A DNA stretch of 64,000 bases from Harmothoe impar (Eukaryota; Annelida; Polychaeta; Phyllodocida; Polynoidae): NCBI GenBank assembly GCA_947462335.1, contig OX381716.1:1614845-1678844 (forward strand). Direction: 5' to 3'. A program made the position numbers and the translations under genes. Each line of letters starts with the position of its first letter. Within the stretch, counting starts at the first letter, position 1. Below the pieces are notes generated by a model. The model had not been told where the DNA came from. It ran no database searches and was given only the letters and a program-made list of their open reading frames with translations. Positions 11,101 through 23,009 of this stretch are shown in pieces.

Positions 11101-13395
11101 GAAGGTAATTGGTATGACTTTATGGGGACAGCAGCAAGTGACAGTGTGTAAATGAAGTGTCACTTTACCATTGTCAGCTGTCAGTTTCCTGCATGGAGGC
11201 GCACATTATGAAACATCAACCCGGACAGATAAGATGAAATGGGAACTCCACTCTCCCAGCGCAACAGTTGTTGGCATGCACCTTCACTCTTTGTACTCAT
11301 ACACTGAACATCTCAGGGTTGTCATTTTGACAATACCAAAATTGACAACTTTGGGTAGTCAAGGTGCCAACCTTTGGTCATCATTTTGACTACCTAAGAT
11401 AGTCACATCTGATCCATTCAAAATAAACTTGTCATAATGACAACCTTAGTTAGTCACATTAATTTGGTAGTCAGAATGACCACCTCAAGGTTTTTGATTT
11501 AGGTATTCTCGACTTGAAGACCTAAAGTCATCAGTAATGACAACTCTCAAGTCCTAGGTTGTTCCAATGACTACCCTATGTTAGCAAATGCTATTGCAGA
11601 CTGGACTTCTTTGGGCACAGGACTGCCCCCCAGTATTAATGAATTGGAGTATCTGAATAAGTATCTTCATCACAAGACATAATCTGATGACGGGGGCAGA
11701 ATTGTCTCTATACCTTTGGGGCCATCATTCTCATCCATTGGCAACTCATTTATAACAAATAATGCTACTTAGTTCCATCAAGAGTACACTAAATATGTGT
11801 AAGGGATGCCTTTCATTTAGACGTGAACTAATTAGAGTCTCTATTCATACAACATTCTCCAGAACACATGCCATCATTCATTATTCATTATCATTCATTA
11901 TGGTAACCTTGGTCGTCATAATGACTAGGCTCATTCCTCTGGGTTTTCAGTTAACCCACACAGTACTTACATCTTGTTTACATTTACTGCAGTACTTTTA
12001 ATTTTTTTTCGGACTTATTTCAGAAGAAAAAATGTGAGTAACATTGTATTGACAAACAAGTAATCATAAGCCTGTTCTACGCAACTCCCTCTCACCCCCT
12101 ACCCAGACATTTCCCTCTCACTATCCCTAACCTTCTCACCCTAAGCAGCCTCAGCATCCCAGTCCCACCAACATCAAAGATATAAGCACACACCATAATA
12201 GGAGTCACTTGATTCCATGACCACCACTTTGTTGATAGAAAAGAGGCAGTGGTTGCCCTCTTGTTGCCATGGTAACCATTGTAGCATCTTTCAGGAGTGG
12301 TGCCTGATATTGCCATAGGGGGTTCCCAGTAAACAAATAACGTTATACACCATTTTATAATGTTATATAACGTTATATTCCAACCTTTTTCCTAAGGCTA
12401 TTTAGTATGACATAATGTTATGTAAAGTTCATAACGTTATTTTGACGTAACATAACGTTTTTCTGTTAGCTGCGTTGGGGGTGTTGTCTGTGGTGGGTGG
12501 GTGTAACAATTAAAGAGTGCTCCAAGCAAGTGCTGTAGTGCTGAACTTCCTAGCAGATGCATAGTCTAGAGTCAAACACAGCTGTGCTTCATCTGTATAG
12601 AGAGGAAATTAAACTTGACAGGACAGGTGTTGCCATTGCTCACTACAGAATTCTTCAAGCACCCATTAATAGGACATGTTTTCCATGATAAAAAGACTCA
12701 CATCGCTTTGATCCAAATTTGACAAGAAAGAAAAAAATCAACCTCTTTTAAACAGCATTGTAACTGTAAATTTAAAACAATGATAAAACAACTAATGAAT
12801 ACTGAACAGGGCCTGGAAGCACTTGAGCCTAATTCACTTTATGAATTGAAATGGGTTCAGCCATTGATTACTGGGCTGGAACATTTCCAGAAGATGAAAG
12901 ACACAGAAGTGGTTAGGACATGTCCTACCCATAAGAGAGCCTTTGGCTATTGCTGGAAATCGGAACACTCTGAGGACACCTGAGAGACTGCAGCAATGCT
13001 GAGGACCGTATACAGTTACAGTTGCATGAATGTATAGAAATTTTGGTTATACAAGTCAATACCTAGATTCCCATTCATGAAATAAATGCATTGGCTGTCA
13101 TAGGCTAAACGCCATTTCACTTGAATTCAATATTGTCATTTTTCCATAACTTAGCAGGACATCACAGCTGCACTTCATGGATACAAGAGCTAAGTGTACT
13201 AATTCCTACATCATATTCTTACAATGTAGGGTTGGTAGGAAGTAAGAATTCAGCCTCACAAGTTATCATGCTGCCATAGGTTGAAAGTGGCATAATCACA
13301 GAGTGTATGCCATTCACAATTCTAGTACTGTTTTAGTTTTCTATGTGGTTTAGTGTCAGTGGTGATATTGACCCTTTAATCATCCCTTCATAAAA
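8101..13395. other. Gene-free stretch
   Basis: No supported gene; the short open frames have no motifs or splice context. Visible local structure: a GTCACGTGAC palindrome followed by GATTGGC (inverted CCAAT) at about 9500-9535, a block rich in GTCATNNTGAC and TAGTCA motifs at 11310-11580, and a cluster of ATAACGTTAT palindromes at 12337-12460. Confidence 0.5.
12337..12460. repeat. Cluster of ATAACGTTAT palindromes
   Basis: The 10-bp perfect palindrome ATAACGTTAT occurs at 12337-12346, 12367-12376 and 12431-12440, with a 9-base partial copy at 12452-12460 and near-matches (ATAATGTTAT) between them. Confidence 0.8.
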
Positions 13396-13399
13396 TACA

Positions 13400-13520
13400 T
13401 CCATACATGTATATTGTGAAAAAGCAGGTTCCTCACATGGACCAGTGCATAAAAGACAGGGACATACATGCATGTATATTGTGAAAAAGTGTGTCTCTCA
13501 CATGGACCAGTGCATCCTGC
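13400..13520. repeat. Direct repeat, two units of about 55 bp
   Basis: The segment with ACATGTATATTGTGAAAAAG and CTCACATGGACCAGTGCAT occurs twice in direct orientation (about 13400-13450 and 13464-13517). Confidence 0.8.
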
Positions 13521-13539
13521 CCATCCAGGGGCCTATAGG

Positions 13540-13875
13540 CTGGTAGCTATAACATCTGTGTGCTAGTACTAACCAGAGGTGGCATCCCTGCCTTGGGGAA
13601 ATCATCCCTGCCCCCTAGTACCGGTGAATTGGTACGCACTAGACATGATGCATGAATACACTAGTTATGATGCATGAATACACTAGTTATGATACATGAA
13701 TGCAGCCCTGAAGAATAACTTGTTAGGGTGGTATTCAAACATCTTGTCAACCACATAGGGTTGATATACTGGACATGAATACAAGCCTGACGAGTAGACT
13801 CATCAGGGCTTTATCCATGCAATATGATGACAAAGTACAAAGCACAGTAAAGCACTTTGCAGCCCTTGAATGGCT
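13540..13875. repeat. Dispersed palindromic repeat, copy b
   Basis: It includes three tandem units of a 22-bp segment with GATGCATGAATACACTAG (about 13645-13705), then GAATGCAGCCCTGA, an inverted CATCAGGGCTTTATCCATGC, and the AAAGCACTTTGCAGCCCTTGAA end typical of the family. Confidence 0.6.
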
Positions 13876-16800
13876 AAGAGTATGAAAGAGTCTTTGAGAT
13901 ATTAGAACAGGGCGGGTAATCTAGCAGGTTATGCTATTAGAACATGGTGGATGACCTTTGCAGAAGAACACATAAATGAGTCGAAGTGCAACAACAGGGG
14001 AGGGGGTGTGAAGTATTACTCTGCATGTAGTGAAGCACCCCAGTATACCTCATCATGGTGGGAAGGGACAGGGGATGATCAGCACACATTGGCTTAGGAT
14101 CAAGGGGGATTAGCTTTATTGAAGGGGACAATTTGGCTGATTATGTGTGCTGAAATTGTGCAGTCCACCTAAATGAGACTGTACAGGCAAATCTAAGGTA
14201 ACAAAGTCACTCATGATAAACTGACACACAAACCATATTCCTTCCTGCCCACTGTACCACTACCTACACTGTAGCTTACTACCTGTAGCAGACACATTAG
14301 ATATGCAATGAAATTTGGGAAAATGTCACTGTCCTCTGCCCACCACTACTGTGCAGATGTATCCTTTATTCTATATGCATTTCTTTAACAATCTGTGGCT
14401 GGTCAAGGTGTCTTCTTCTTCCTCAGCACTTGTAGGGCAGTAATGTACATTTTAGCATTGTACCTTCCAAATACGGGATTCGTTAATGCACCGATGCACT
14501 GCTTGCTAAAGCCCGCTGGTTATTGCTTCAAATTTACACATTGCAAAGCATCTATTCTCTTAGTAGTTGGTCCTATTCATGAGACATAAAATAATAAAGC
14601 TATCCCACAGTCAGCTCCCTTCTAGTTCAGCTTGCCGTTCTGCCGTGGAGGCTTAGAGGGGAGGACATGCAAAGTTATTACTTCAGTAACAAAGGAGATT
14701 GACGCTAGGTCTTTTTCTAACCCTAAGGCCAGTATAGCACTTTAGTTCTGTATGTCCTTTTGCTGCAATGATGCATGCGCACATCATGATAACAGGGGAT
14801 GTGGTGAGTAATAGAAGCTGGGGTGGAGTTTGGACTGGTGAAAGATGGAAATCAAAAAAAGGGAAGGACTTTTGTTGGAGCTAGGGATGAGTAAGTGCAT
14901 AGCTTGATTTGGTGAAACATATAGCTGGTCATTTCTGGATGGACAGACAGAGTTAAGAAAGGGGGCAGAGGTAGTTAAGTGGGGAGGAAGAGAACGGGGA
15001 CAGATGTATGATGGGAGCGAGGAATAGCAGGAGGTAGGGAGGCAGGGAGAACAGGAGTGAGGCAGGGAGAAAGGGGCGAGGGAGGGAGGGAGGCAGGGAG
15101 AAAGGGAGGGAGCTAGACAGACAGGGAGTGACAGAGGGAAGGGAGAGAGATGCAGGAGAGGTGGAAGTGGGATGTAGAACTAGATAGAGAAGGAGGGAAG
15201 TGGTGCCTGTGCCGTGAGTTGGAAAGGTCCAGATTGAAAATGAGAGGGCGGTGTTGAAGAAGTCAGTATGGAATCAGCTCTAGGTCCCCGAGCCCCTACA
15301 GCCCTGACTGGGACATGGGTGACAGCAGACAGGTTATTAAAGCTGGGCCGTCAGGGAATAAGTTCAGCATTTTCTATACATGGACTAAAATAACAGTTCC
15401 ACCAGAGGGCAGCAGTGTTTGGACAGGGGACCATGAGCATTGTCCAGCTACAACATATTCACCCTATCTTGTGCCTGTAAGAGCTGAGCTCCCAGCCCTA
15501 AAGAGCCCTCTTGTGAATGAAAACTGAATTATATCCAAAAGTACTTTTGGCCTCACTTCAACCATGACGGTCAAGCTTTAAGTAACCCCTAATCAAATAA
15601 AAACCTCATTAAGACCAGTCTTTCCACCAATCAAATTAACTCTCTGCTCATTAACTCTTCCTTTCCCGATCGCACATTTACGCATTTTGCGCCGATTTTT
15701 GCCGACTTTTGACACCCTGTGGTTTCCTTAAAAATTCATAGAATCCCATGATTTTTTCTGACAGTAGTCTATGGCATATTGTCTCAGCATATATTAATCC
15801 GTCTGCATATCCATCAAATATTTGAGAAATACTGGACATCTGAACTTTGATGATATTTAACCCATTTTCAATATGATTTACGCAATATTTAGGGAAAAAA
15901 GTGTGAAAAATGTCAAAAAATTTCTTTTGGGGGGTGAAAAATCGTTTTGTTCAAATTTCCATGCTAACACAGATGGTACCAAAAGTCAAGGTCTATTTTA
16001 ATGCATTCTGGCATAAAAGTAAGTTTCAATGGCAACATATACACTAAAATAAGTTATTATTAATTTCAAATAGGGCTTTATCTCCCTAATTGGAGCACTT
16101 AGGGCGATTTGGGTATTTCACTTTATGGTTATTCAATATTGTTCAGCTTGCCACAGATGTACTTCTAGTTTGGATATTTACAAAATTCCTTCAGTTTCTA
16201 AAAGATTTGGCCATCCCCTAAATCTCAATATCCCATTTGGATTTGATCTGAAAAAATCTGGTCTTAGGAGGGGTGTCTTTATGTGGAGCCTGGTAAAGGA
16301 AGAGTTAAGGGACTTTAGGTGGCAGCCGTCAGGGGGAGCCACACTCAGTCTCACTGAGTTAAACCCTAAATGGCCACCTAGAGCTTTAATATACTGTACC
16401 CTTCATACTGAATGCAGCCCTCAAGAGTTACTCAGCAGGGCAGCATTCAGTAAAGCTGACCCTACAGGTGTGATACACTCCTGGACAGTCAGCATGATGC
16501 AGTACTGATGAGTTACTCACAGACAATCATTTCATGCATCATGATTAGTTCTTTCTTCGAGTCAACATGTTGCTCTCTAAGGGTTATAAGACATCAAAAG
16601 GACAAACTTGAGCAATAAGCTGCACTGTAAGATATCATATTAAGGTATCCTGAAGTGATATTGATATTGATTGACTTAATGAGATAAGGAAATGCAATGA
16701 TAAAAGTCATGAAGTGTCAATAATATTGCATTGGTACCATCTTTTGTCGTCAACATAGGGGTATGTGAATGAAAGCTTGGTGAGTATATCTGGGCATATG

Positions 16801-17568
16801 TGGTTATTTACAATTTAATTGTCTTCTGGAAGAAACAAACTTAATATCCTTAACATAAGGCCTACTTCAAACATTCATCGTAGAGAATCCACATAGTATC
16901 CAGGGGCTGCAATGTTTTTAGATACTTGTGTAAGAGCATCAGTATTAGGGGCACTCTTGCTACTTGTAAAATATTGATTCAAATGGACAGGAATAATTAA
17001 TCAAAGAGACAATCCTACAGTGATCCTTCTGTTCTAGATTATTGCACCGCTTTTAAACCCTGAGCAAACTATTCTCAGAACGTCTCCCGTCAGGCAGAGA
17101 AAGGTGGACATTTAAAAGTTCAAAAATCTCAAAACCAGGCATTTCAAAGGGTGTCAAAGCTGCAAAAGGAAACACCATTTTTTTCAGTAGGTAATGCTGG
17201 ACTGTTCCCAAATGGACCGACTTGGCTGACATGCCTCCAGGCATGTTATCATGTTTCACATTTATGCAGCAGCAGCTACCATGTCACCCTTCCCACACCA
17301 GGCTCTGGTTACACTCTCCACACATAATTCTGGTTAGAACTAGCAGTGTGAGGTTACAAGGTCAGTCGCTCTTCTAGCAGTCTACTTATAATGCAAATAT
17401 ATATAGCTGTGCATCAGTGTGACATGATGTCTTGGGGGTGGGTTAAAAGGTATAAATGCTGAGAGCCAGTCAAAGGTTATTTAGTAACTTTACTTCAACA
17501 CAATTTTAACTGTTCATTTCTATCCCTAGATAGAGTATAAGAATGAGAAGTCAATGACAAATTACATC
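13876..17568. other. Gene-free stretch up to the gap
   Basis: No supported gene. It holds a purine-rich GGGAGG/AGGGAGAAA low-complexity tract at about 14940-15200, an AT-rich old repeat at 15650-16110 and a copy of the dispersed palindromic repeat at about 16350-16590. The 127-codon frame at 16125-16508 runs through that repeat and shows no domain. Confidence 0.5.
16350..16590. repeat. Dispersed palindromic repeat, copy c
   Basis: It carries GAATGCAGCCCTCAAGAGTTACTCAGCAGGGC, an inverted pair around GAGTTACTC, followed by GCATGATGCAG and TCATGCATCATGA. It matches the other copies in order and spacing. Confidence 0.55.
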
Positions 17569-17768
17569 NNNNNNNNNNNNNNNNNNNNNNNNNNNNNNNN
17601 NNNNNNNNNNNNNNNNNNNNNNNNNNNNNNNNNNNNNNNNNNNNNNNNNNNNNNNNNNNNNNNNNNNNNNNNNNNNNNNNNNNNNNNNNNNNNNNNNNNN
17701 NNNNNNNNNNNNNNNNNNNNNNNNNNNNNNNNNNNNNNNNNNNNNNNNNNNNNNNNNNNNNNNNNNNN
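17569..17768. other. Assembly gap (200 N)
   Basis: Exactly 200 unknown bases. The frames drawn across it are meaningless. The sequence on its right edge is GC-rich and repetitive, which may be why the assembly broke. Confidence 0.99.
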
Positions 17769-17863
17769 CACGTGGCCAAGGCTCCCGCTCCTGCGACTGC
17801 GGCGACTCCCGCTCCCGTGGCTCCCATTTGTGCGACTCCCGCTCGTACTGCTCACGTTCACTG
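17769..17863 (-). CDS. Possible partial exon, Arg/Glu/Ser-rich
   Basis: On the minus strand a pyrimidine-rich TTTATATTTTCCAG acceptor ends at 17864. It is followed by a frame reading ERE, RESHKWEPRERES and QSQEREPWPR up to the gap. RE/RS-rich composition is typical of SR-related splicing factors, but 30 codons of biased sequence do not identify a gene. The plus-strand reading is an Ala/Pro-rich frame, so coding is uncertain. The other exons would lie in or beyond the gap. Confidence 0.25.
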
Positions 17864-17929
17864 GAAAATATAAGAATTTACATATAAAATGGCAGAAAAA
17901 GACTTTAATTTCTGAAGAACCATGGCCTT

Positions 17930-18600
17930 TACTACCGGGTATTTACATGTATTAAAGCACAGACAGCTCTATTAACCTTTCTGAGTGTTAAATACCGGGT
18001 ATTTACATCTTTTAAAGCACAGGCAACTCTAATAACCTTTCTGAGGCAGTACTGTGGAGTTTAAGGTCGGACATGTATCAAACGGGGGGGGGGGGGACAA
18101 AAGGTCACTAATATGCACCTAGCTCTGGAACTAAACATGATAGAGAGATAAATCGAACATTTCTGAACTCCTCTCGCCAAGACGCATCATTTGGAGCCAT
18201 AATTTAGTCTTGATTTTCACAATATTCTTCATTCTGCTCTTTTAAATTTTGAGGTACCTAGACATGATATTTGAGAATTTCCTTTTGCTGGGACTACCAC
18301 TAATGTCCAAAGAATGAGAATTTCTGGGAGATATTGCATAATATGCAGTAGTTATTTAGTAAACAGGGGTCCAAATTTTTTTGCCCCCCCCCGGTCAAGG
18401 GGTCCAAATTTTCCCCCCCCCCCCAAACCCACCACCCCCCCCCCCCTGTTGATATTAAATGATCACTCCCTTACATGTATTAAACCACAGACAGCTCCAG
18501 GGGGGGGGGGGCAAAAGGTTACTAATATGCACCTAGCTCTGGAACTAAACATGATAGAGGGATAAATTGAACATTTCTGAACTCCTCTCGCAGAGACGCA
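17930..18600. repeat. Nested direct repeats with poly-G and poly-C runs
   Basis: A unit with TACCGGGTATTTACAT, TAAAGCACAG and AACCTTTCTGAG occurs twice in tandem (about 17935-18045), with a third fragment near 18470. A segment of about 100 bp starting at a G run and reading AAAGGT.ACTAATATGCACC, CATGATAGAG and ACTCCTCTCGC occurs at about 18084-18185 and again at 18497-18598. C runs lie at 18386-18440. Confidence 0.8.
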
Positions 18601-18848
18601 GCGTTTGCAACTGTCAAATGGCATGTAGGACGATGCGTTCTACTCGCGGTTTCAGGAAGTCAACCTGAGAATCCACATTTTTTGGAGTATAACCATAATA
18701 TCTCGTCCTCTCATACTAGAAACATTTATATAAGACATAGGGCATATGAATTCAATGTCAGATAACATTAAATGGGCCTACCTTGAGCCATAAGTTGAGG
18801 TGTTGTTGTGGTAATGTGACTGCCATGTCAGCTGGGGGGGGATCAACT

Positions 18849-18974
18849 TGACCTATATGACGGTCTGTGTTAAATCGCCAAGCACATACTATGCATACCT
18901 ATAGGCCCTACCACACTGCTATTTGAATGTGTAACATATGCTTGGCGATTTAACACAGACCGTCATATAGGTCA
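18849..18974. repeat. Perfect 36-bp inverted repeat
   Basis: Arms at 18849-18884 and 18939-18974 are exact reverse complements over 36 bases (left arm begins TGACCTATATGACGG), with a 54-base spacer. It could form a stem-loop in RNA or mark a small fold-back element. No coding content. Confidence 0.95.
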
Positions 18975-19400
18975 TATAAGTTTCAGGAATTTCTCAAAAA
19001 AATAGTTGGGGGTTGTTGTGAAAAGAGGGGCGGTATGTCTCGGTCTCCAAGCATATGCTTTGCAACGTTATACTATTAAGCCTCTGCTCGGAGAGTTCAG
19101 CGCCGATCAGCTGATCGTTGGCCTATTTTCAGATTGAGACGATATCTTTTTTTTTTCATTGACATCGTTTGGGGGTTAAGATACATTATATTTAATGGAA
19201 ACAAAGCCTAAGAAGTACAAAACATCCTATATATGGAGGTACAACAGCTGAATTAGGCCCTAGCCCCCCAGAAAATTTGGTTGAAGCGTTTTTCAACGGG
19301 GACGCCAAGCCGCACTGTCATTTCCAAACGTCTATCATTTGATCATTGGCTCTGTTTTTTGGTTTTGGCAAGTTTAGAGCCCGGTCTTTGTCATTTTGCG
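18975..19400. other. Unannotated stretch
   Basis: No gene, repeat unit or motif that I can support between the inverted repeat and the element fragment at 19.4 kb. A T run lies at 19148-19156. Confidence 0.4.
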
Positions 19401-20040
19401 GAAGAACCCGGCTACTGAGCTGTCCGCAATTTCACCCCCCAAATAGAGGAAGCCTAATCTATCAATGACAACAAAAATTGCGGACTTACCCTTCATATTT
19501 GAGCTGTAATCCATGAAATTAGCCAATTTGGTACCGAATCATCGTCCCTCGGCGTCCCACTGTCCGCCATGTTGGATTTTGATACCGGAGATTGCCGAAG
19601 CGCTCGATAAACAAATTATTTTTTTATAAAGACGGTTATACTGTCCAAAATGTCCGCAACTGCCTAGATATTACCTGTAGGAGTAATAATATTACCTTGA
19701 AAGTCCGCAATATGCTCTATTTCGGAAGATAAAGATGTTCGTGCCGACCCCCGAGTAAACCGGATGTCATTTTTTATGTCGTAAAAAAATGGACAAATTT
19801 CAAGAATCCGACGAGTCAAGTTTCGGCGACTTAACTTTGCCGAAAATCAATCAATCCTCCTTAATTTGACCATGTAAGTAGTAAATTATTGCGGATTAAC
19901 AAAGAATAATATGTTTTCTTCAAGTTGTCAGCTTTTAAGGCAGGAGAAACAATGATAAGTCGTGGAAAATGGACTTCAAGCGAGACGAGTCAGTGAACTC
20001 GCTGACTCGCCTGTAAAAAAGTCAACTTCGAGGAAGGTTA
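19400..20040 (+). mobile_element. Fragment related to the NADAR-SGNH locus at 43.6 kb
   Basis: The part at about 19790-20030 matches the reverse complement of 43605-43855 with few differences: the SDESSFGD codons, INQSS codons, ATTGCGGATTANCAAAGAATAATATG, and a following block with TTGTCAGCTTTTAAGGCAGG. Homology stops at the GTCAACTTCGAGGA segment, before the NADAR domain. Upstream, 19420-19720 is studded with GTCCGCAA or its complement. A 26-codon frame (MDKFQESDESSFGD..., 19787-19867) is followed by a good donor, CATGTAAGT. It looks like the 5' end of a mobile gene cut short. Confidence 0.6.
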
Positions 20041-22157
20041 TTATTGTAATCTGTTAAATAATGCAGGAAGATTATTTATGATTCAAAAACAAATGTTTGG
20101 TTATCAGTCACATAATGGCAGAAGCTGTAGCAGGGTGACACCATTCCCAGGGTGCTTCAATTCATTCAATATGATTCGATTTCCAGTTTCAGTCAATGAG
20201 ATGCAACCATTATCAATAAACTAGTTGGGAATAGTTACTAGCCTTCATTATTGATTCAGTCCGCATGCCAGTGTTATTTCTTGGTAGATAAAAGCAAATT
20301 GACATTTTTTTTCCATTGATTCATTGGAGGAAATCTCTGGATTTCATGAATGCAATTGTGGTCTGTAAGACAACTGAGTGGTCAGTAATTAAGTTTATAG
20401 TAATACTTCTGAAAGGTAAGACATATGCTCCTGAATGTGTTTATATATCTTTAAGGCTAGATTGAGCTGTGTTGAATTACATAGAGGAATTATTCACTTC
20501 CATGAGACCTCACATATGGAGTCTATTCATGGAAGTATCCTTCAAAGCCTATTGGTGTCTACCCTACTGTTCAGCTAAACAACTGCAGGCCCCTATTCAT
20601 TTGTACTGATGATGCATAGATGCAGCAGCAACAAATAACTAGCCATCATGTGCTTTCTGCATCGTGCTGACCCTTCTGGAGTGTATCAACCATGTGGTCA
20701 GCATGATGGGTGTACGCTGTACTCACGAGTTACTCACCAGGGCTGCATTCATGCACCCTGCTGACAAGGGGGTAGCACATTAAAGCAGTCTGCAGGCCTT
20801 AGAGGGTTAATAACCTCCAGCCTCACGTCCAGCCCAGAAACCACTTACAGGAGACTGATTTACTGCCCAGCCCTGCCTCAGCCCTCCCTCTGCTCTCGCC
20901 TCAAAAACAGGAATACTCTTACAAGTTTCCTCAAAGCCTCAAAAACTGGGCAGCCGTAACTCATGTTAACCCTTTAAGGATAGCATCATTCCTAATGCAT
21001 CATGCCCTTGATCGTCATGGTACATGAATGTAGTCCTGTTTGTTGGCCTCAGCAGATTCAGTATAGTGTGTAGTGGGCTGGTGTGCATTCAAGGTTCTGC
21101 CTAATCATAGCTGTGAAAAGAGACAAATAAGCCACTGCCTTCTCAGTCTTTCTTGAGATGTTGATAATTTTGCAGGCCCATAAATTGATTGAAAGTGGAC
21201 GCACATGAAAGACCTGATTGATTGAGAATTTGATGTAGATGCAACATGCAAAAATGATCAATTTCACCTAGGTTAAATTGCTGTGTACATGGCCTTCATG
21301 TTCTTCATGTGATTCTTTTCTTATATATGTCAGAATCAATAGAATAATAGCAACTGTTAGCATGAGATCTTTGATAAAGAAAGTTTATAGTGCAGGTCTG
21401 CTCCAATGAATAAGTTTATCTGGGAAAAGCATGTCTGCTCAATCTACCATATTTCTACAGTTCTTTGGATGATTGGAACTCAAGGTCACATGTGAGATCC
21501 AGATGTTCAATAAACATGAGGCTTCATAAATCTGGGCATTCATAGTGTTTGGAGTTATAACTCAGGATGAGGAGGGCAGGAAGAAGGTCATCCTTTGACA
21601 CGTTCATCACAGGCCTCAGATTTATTATAACACCAACATATTGAATTATCGAATTACTCACTTGGGCTGCATGCATGCATCATGACAACCGAGGGCCTGA
21701 TGCCTTAAAGTGTCATGACATCCTCAAATGTTAGGCAAGCAGGCACTTGTATTATCAAGAGCCTACAGTGCTTAATATTTCTCCAACACTATTGTATGCC
21801 TGCACTGAATACCAGGTACTGAACTGAACCTAAGTTGGCATGTATACTGTGTGGAATAGGGGTAGATGGAGAAGGGGAGTTTACATGTACACACATGTGG
21901 TCACCATCAAGCACTGGTCATATAGCTAGGGTGGGGTCACTTGACTCGTCACAAACCATAGACCCTACATATGGTGGATATTCTCCCGAAATAATCCCAT
22001 TTATTCCCAGCTGACCCTGTGTACAACAGTGTACAGGTGTAACCATCTACATAGTCCCCTTTCCCACACCTCTACCTACACTACCATCACACACCTGCTG
22101 GTGCATGTCCCATTGATCAGCAGGTTGTTACCTGGATGAGATAATCCCCTCCCCTCC
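20041..22157. other. Gene-free stretch with three palindromic-repeat copies
   Basis: No supported gene. Copies of the dispersed palindromic repeat lie at about 20600-20815, 20965-21060 and 21645-21735. The remaining sequence is AT-rich and featureless to me. Confidence 0.5.
20600..20815. repeat. Dispersed palindromic repeat, copy d
   Basis: One of the best copies: GATGATGCATAGATGCAGCAGC, GTGTATCAACCATGTGGTCAGCATGATG, TCACGAGTTACTCACCAGGGCTGCATTCATGCA, GTAGCACATTAAAGCAGTCTGCAGGCC and a GAGGGTTAA end. The order defines the family consensus. Confidence 0.65.
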
Positions 22158-23009
22158 GTAGTTGTAAGTGTGCAGGGGGAGACGCTGTAGTGGTAAGTGT
22201 ACAGGGGGAGTCGTCTGTAGTGGTAAGTGTGCAGGGGGGGGTTGTCTATAGTGGTAAGTGTGCAGGGGGGGGGGTTGTCTATAGTGGTAAGTGTGCAGGG
22301 GGGGAGGGTCGTCTGTAGTGGTAGGTGTGCAGGGGGGGAGGGTCGTCTGTAGAGGTAAGTATGCAGGGGGAGTCATCTGTAGTGGTTAGTGTGCAGGGGG
22401 GGGCGTCTGTAGTGGTAAGTGTGCAGGGGGTGTTGTCTGTAGTGGTAAGTGTGAAGGGGAGGGTTGTCTGTAGTGGTAAGTGTGCAGGGGGGGGGCGTCT
22501 GTAGTGGTAAGTGTGCAGGGGGGGCGTCTGTAGTGGTAAGTGTGCAGGGGGGGTCGTCTGTGGTGGTAAGTGTGCAGGGGGGGTCGTCTGTAGTGGTAAG
22601 TGTGCAGGGGGGGGTGTCTGTAGTGGTAAGTGTGCAGGGGGGGAGGGTCGTCTGTAGAGGTAAGTGTGCAGGGGGGGGGGGGGGTGTCTGTAGTGGTAAG
22701 TGTGCAGGGGGGGGGTTGTCTGTAGTGGTAAGTGTGCAGGGGGGGTGTCTGTAGTGGTTAGTGTGCAGGGGGCGAGGGTCGTCTGTAGAGGTTAGTGTGC
22801 AGGGGGGGGTCCTCTGTAGAGGTAAGTGTGCAGGGGGGGGCGTCTGTAGTGGTAAGTGTGCAGGGGGGGGGTTGTCTGTAGTGGTTAGTGTGCAGGGGGG
22901 GTCCTCTGTAGTGGTAAGTGTGCAGGGGGGGGTCGTCTGTAGTGGTAAGTGTGCAGGGGGGGTCGTCTGTCGTGGTAAGTGTGCAGGATGGGAGGGTCCT
23001 CTGTAGTAG
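22158..23009. repeat. G-rich minisatellite, about 27 units of 27-36 bp
   Basis: The unit GTCTGTAGTGGTAAGTGTGCAG is followed by a G run of 5 to 13, then C, T or A. I count about 27 units. Length differences lie almost entirely in the G run. The G runs at 30-bp spacing are suited to G-quadruplex formation on the plus strand. The long open frames over it on both strands are artefacts of the period. Confidence 0.95.

Noticed and set aside
16125..16508. 127-codon plus-strand frame
   Set aside because: The second half is a copy of the dispersed palindromic repeat and the rest has no motif.
17495..17955. Open frames across the N gap
   Set aside because: They consist mostly of unknown residues.
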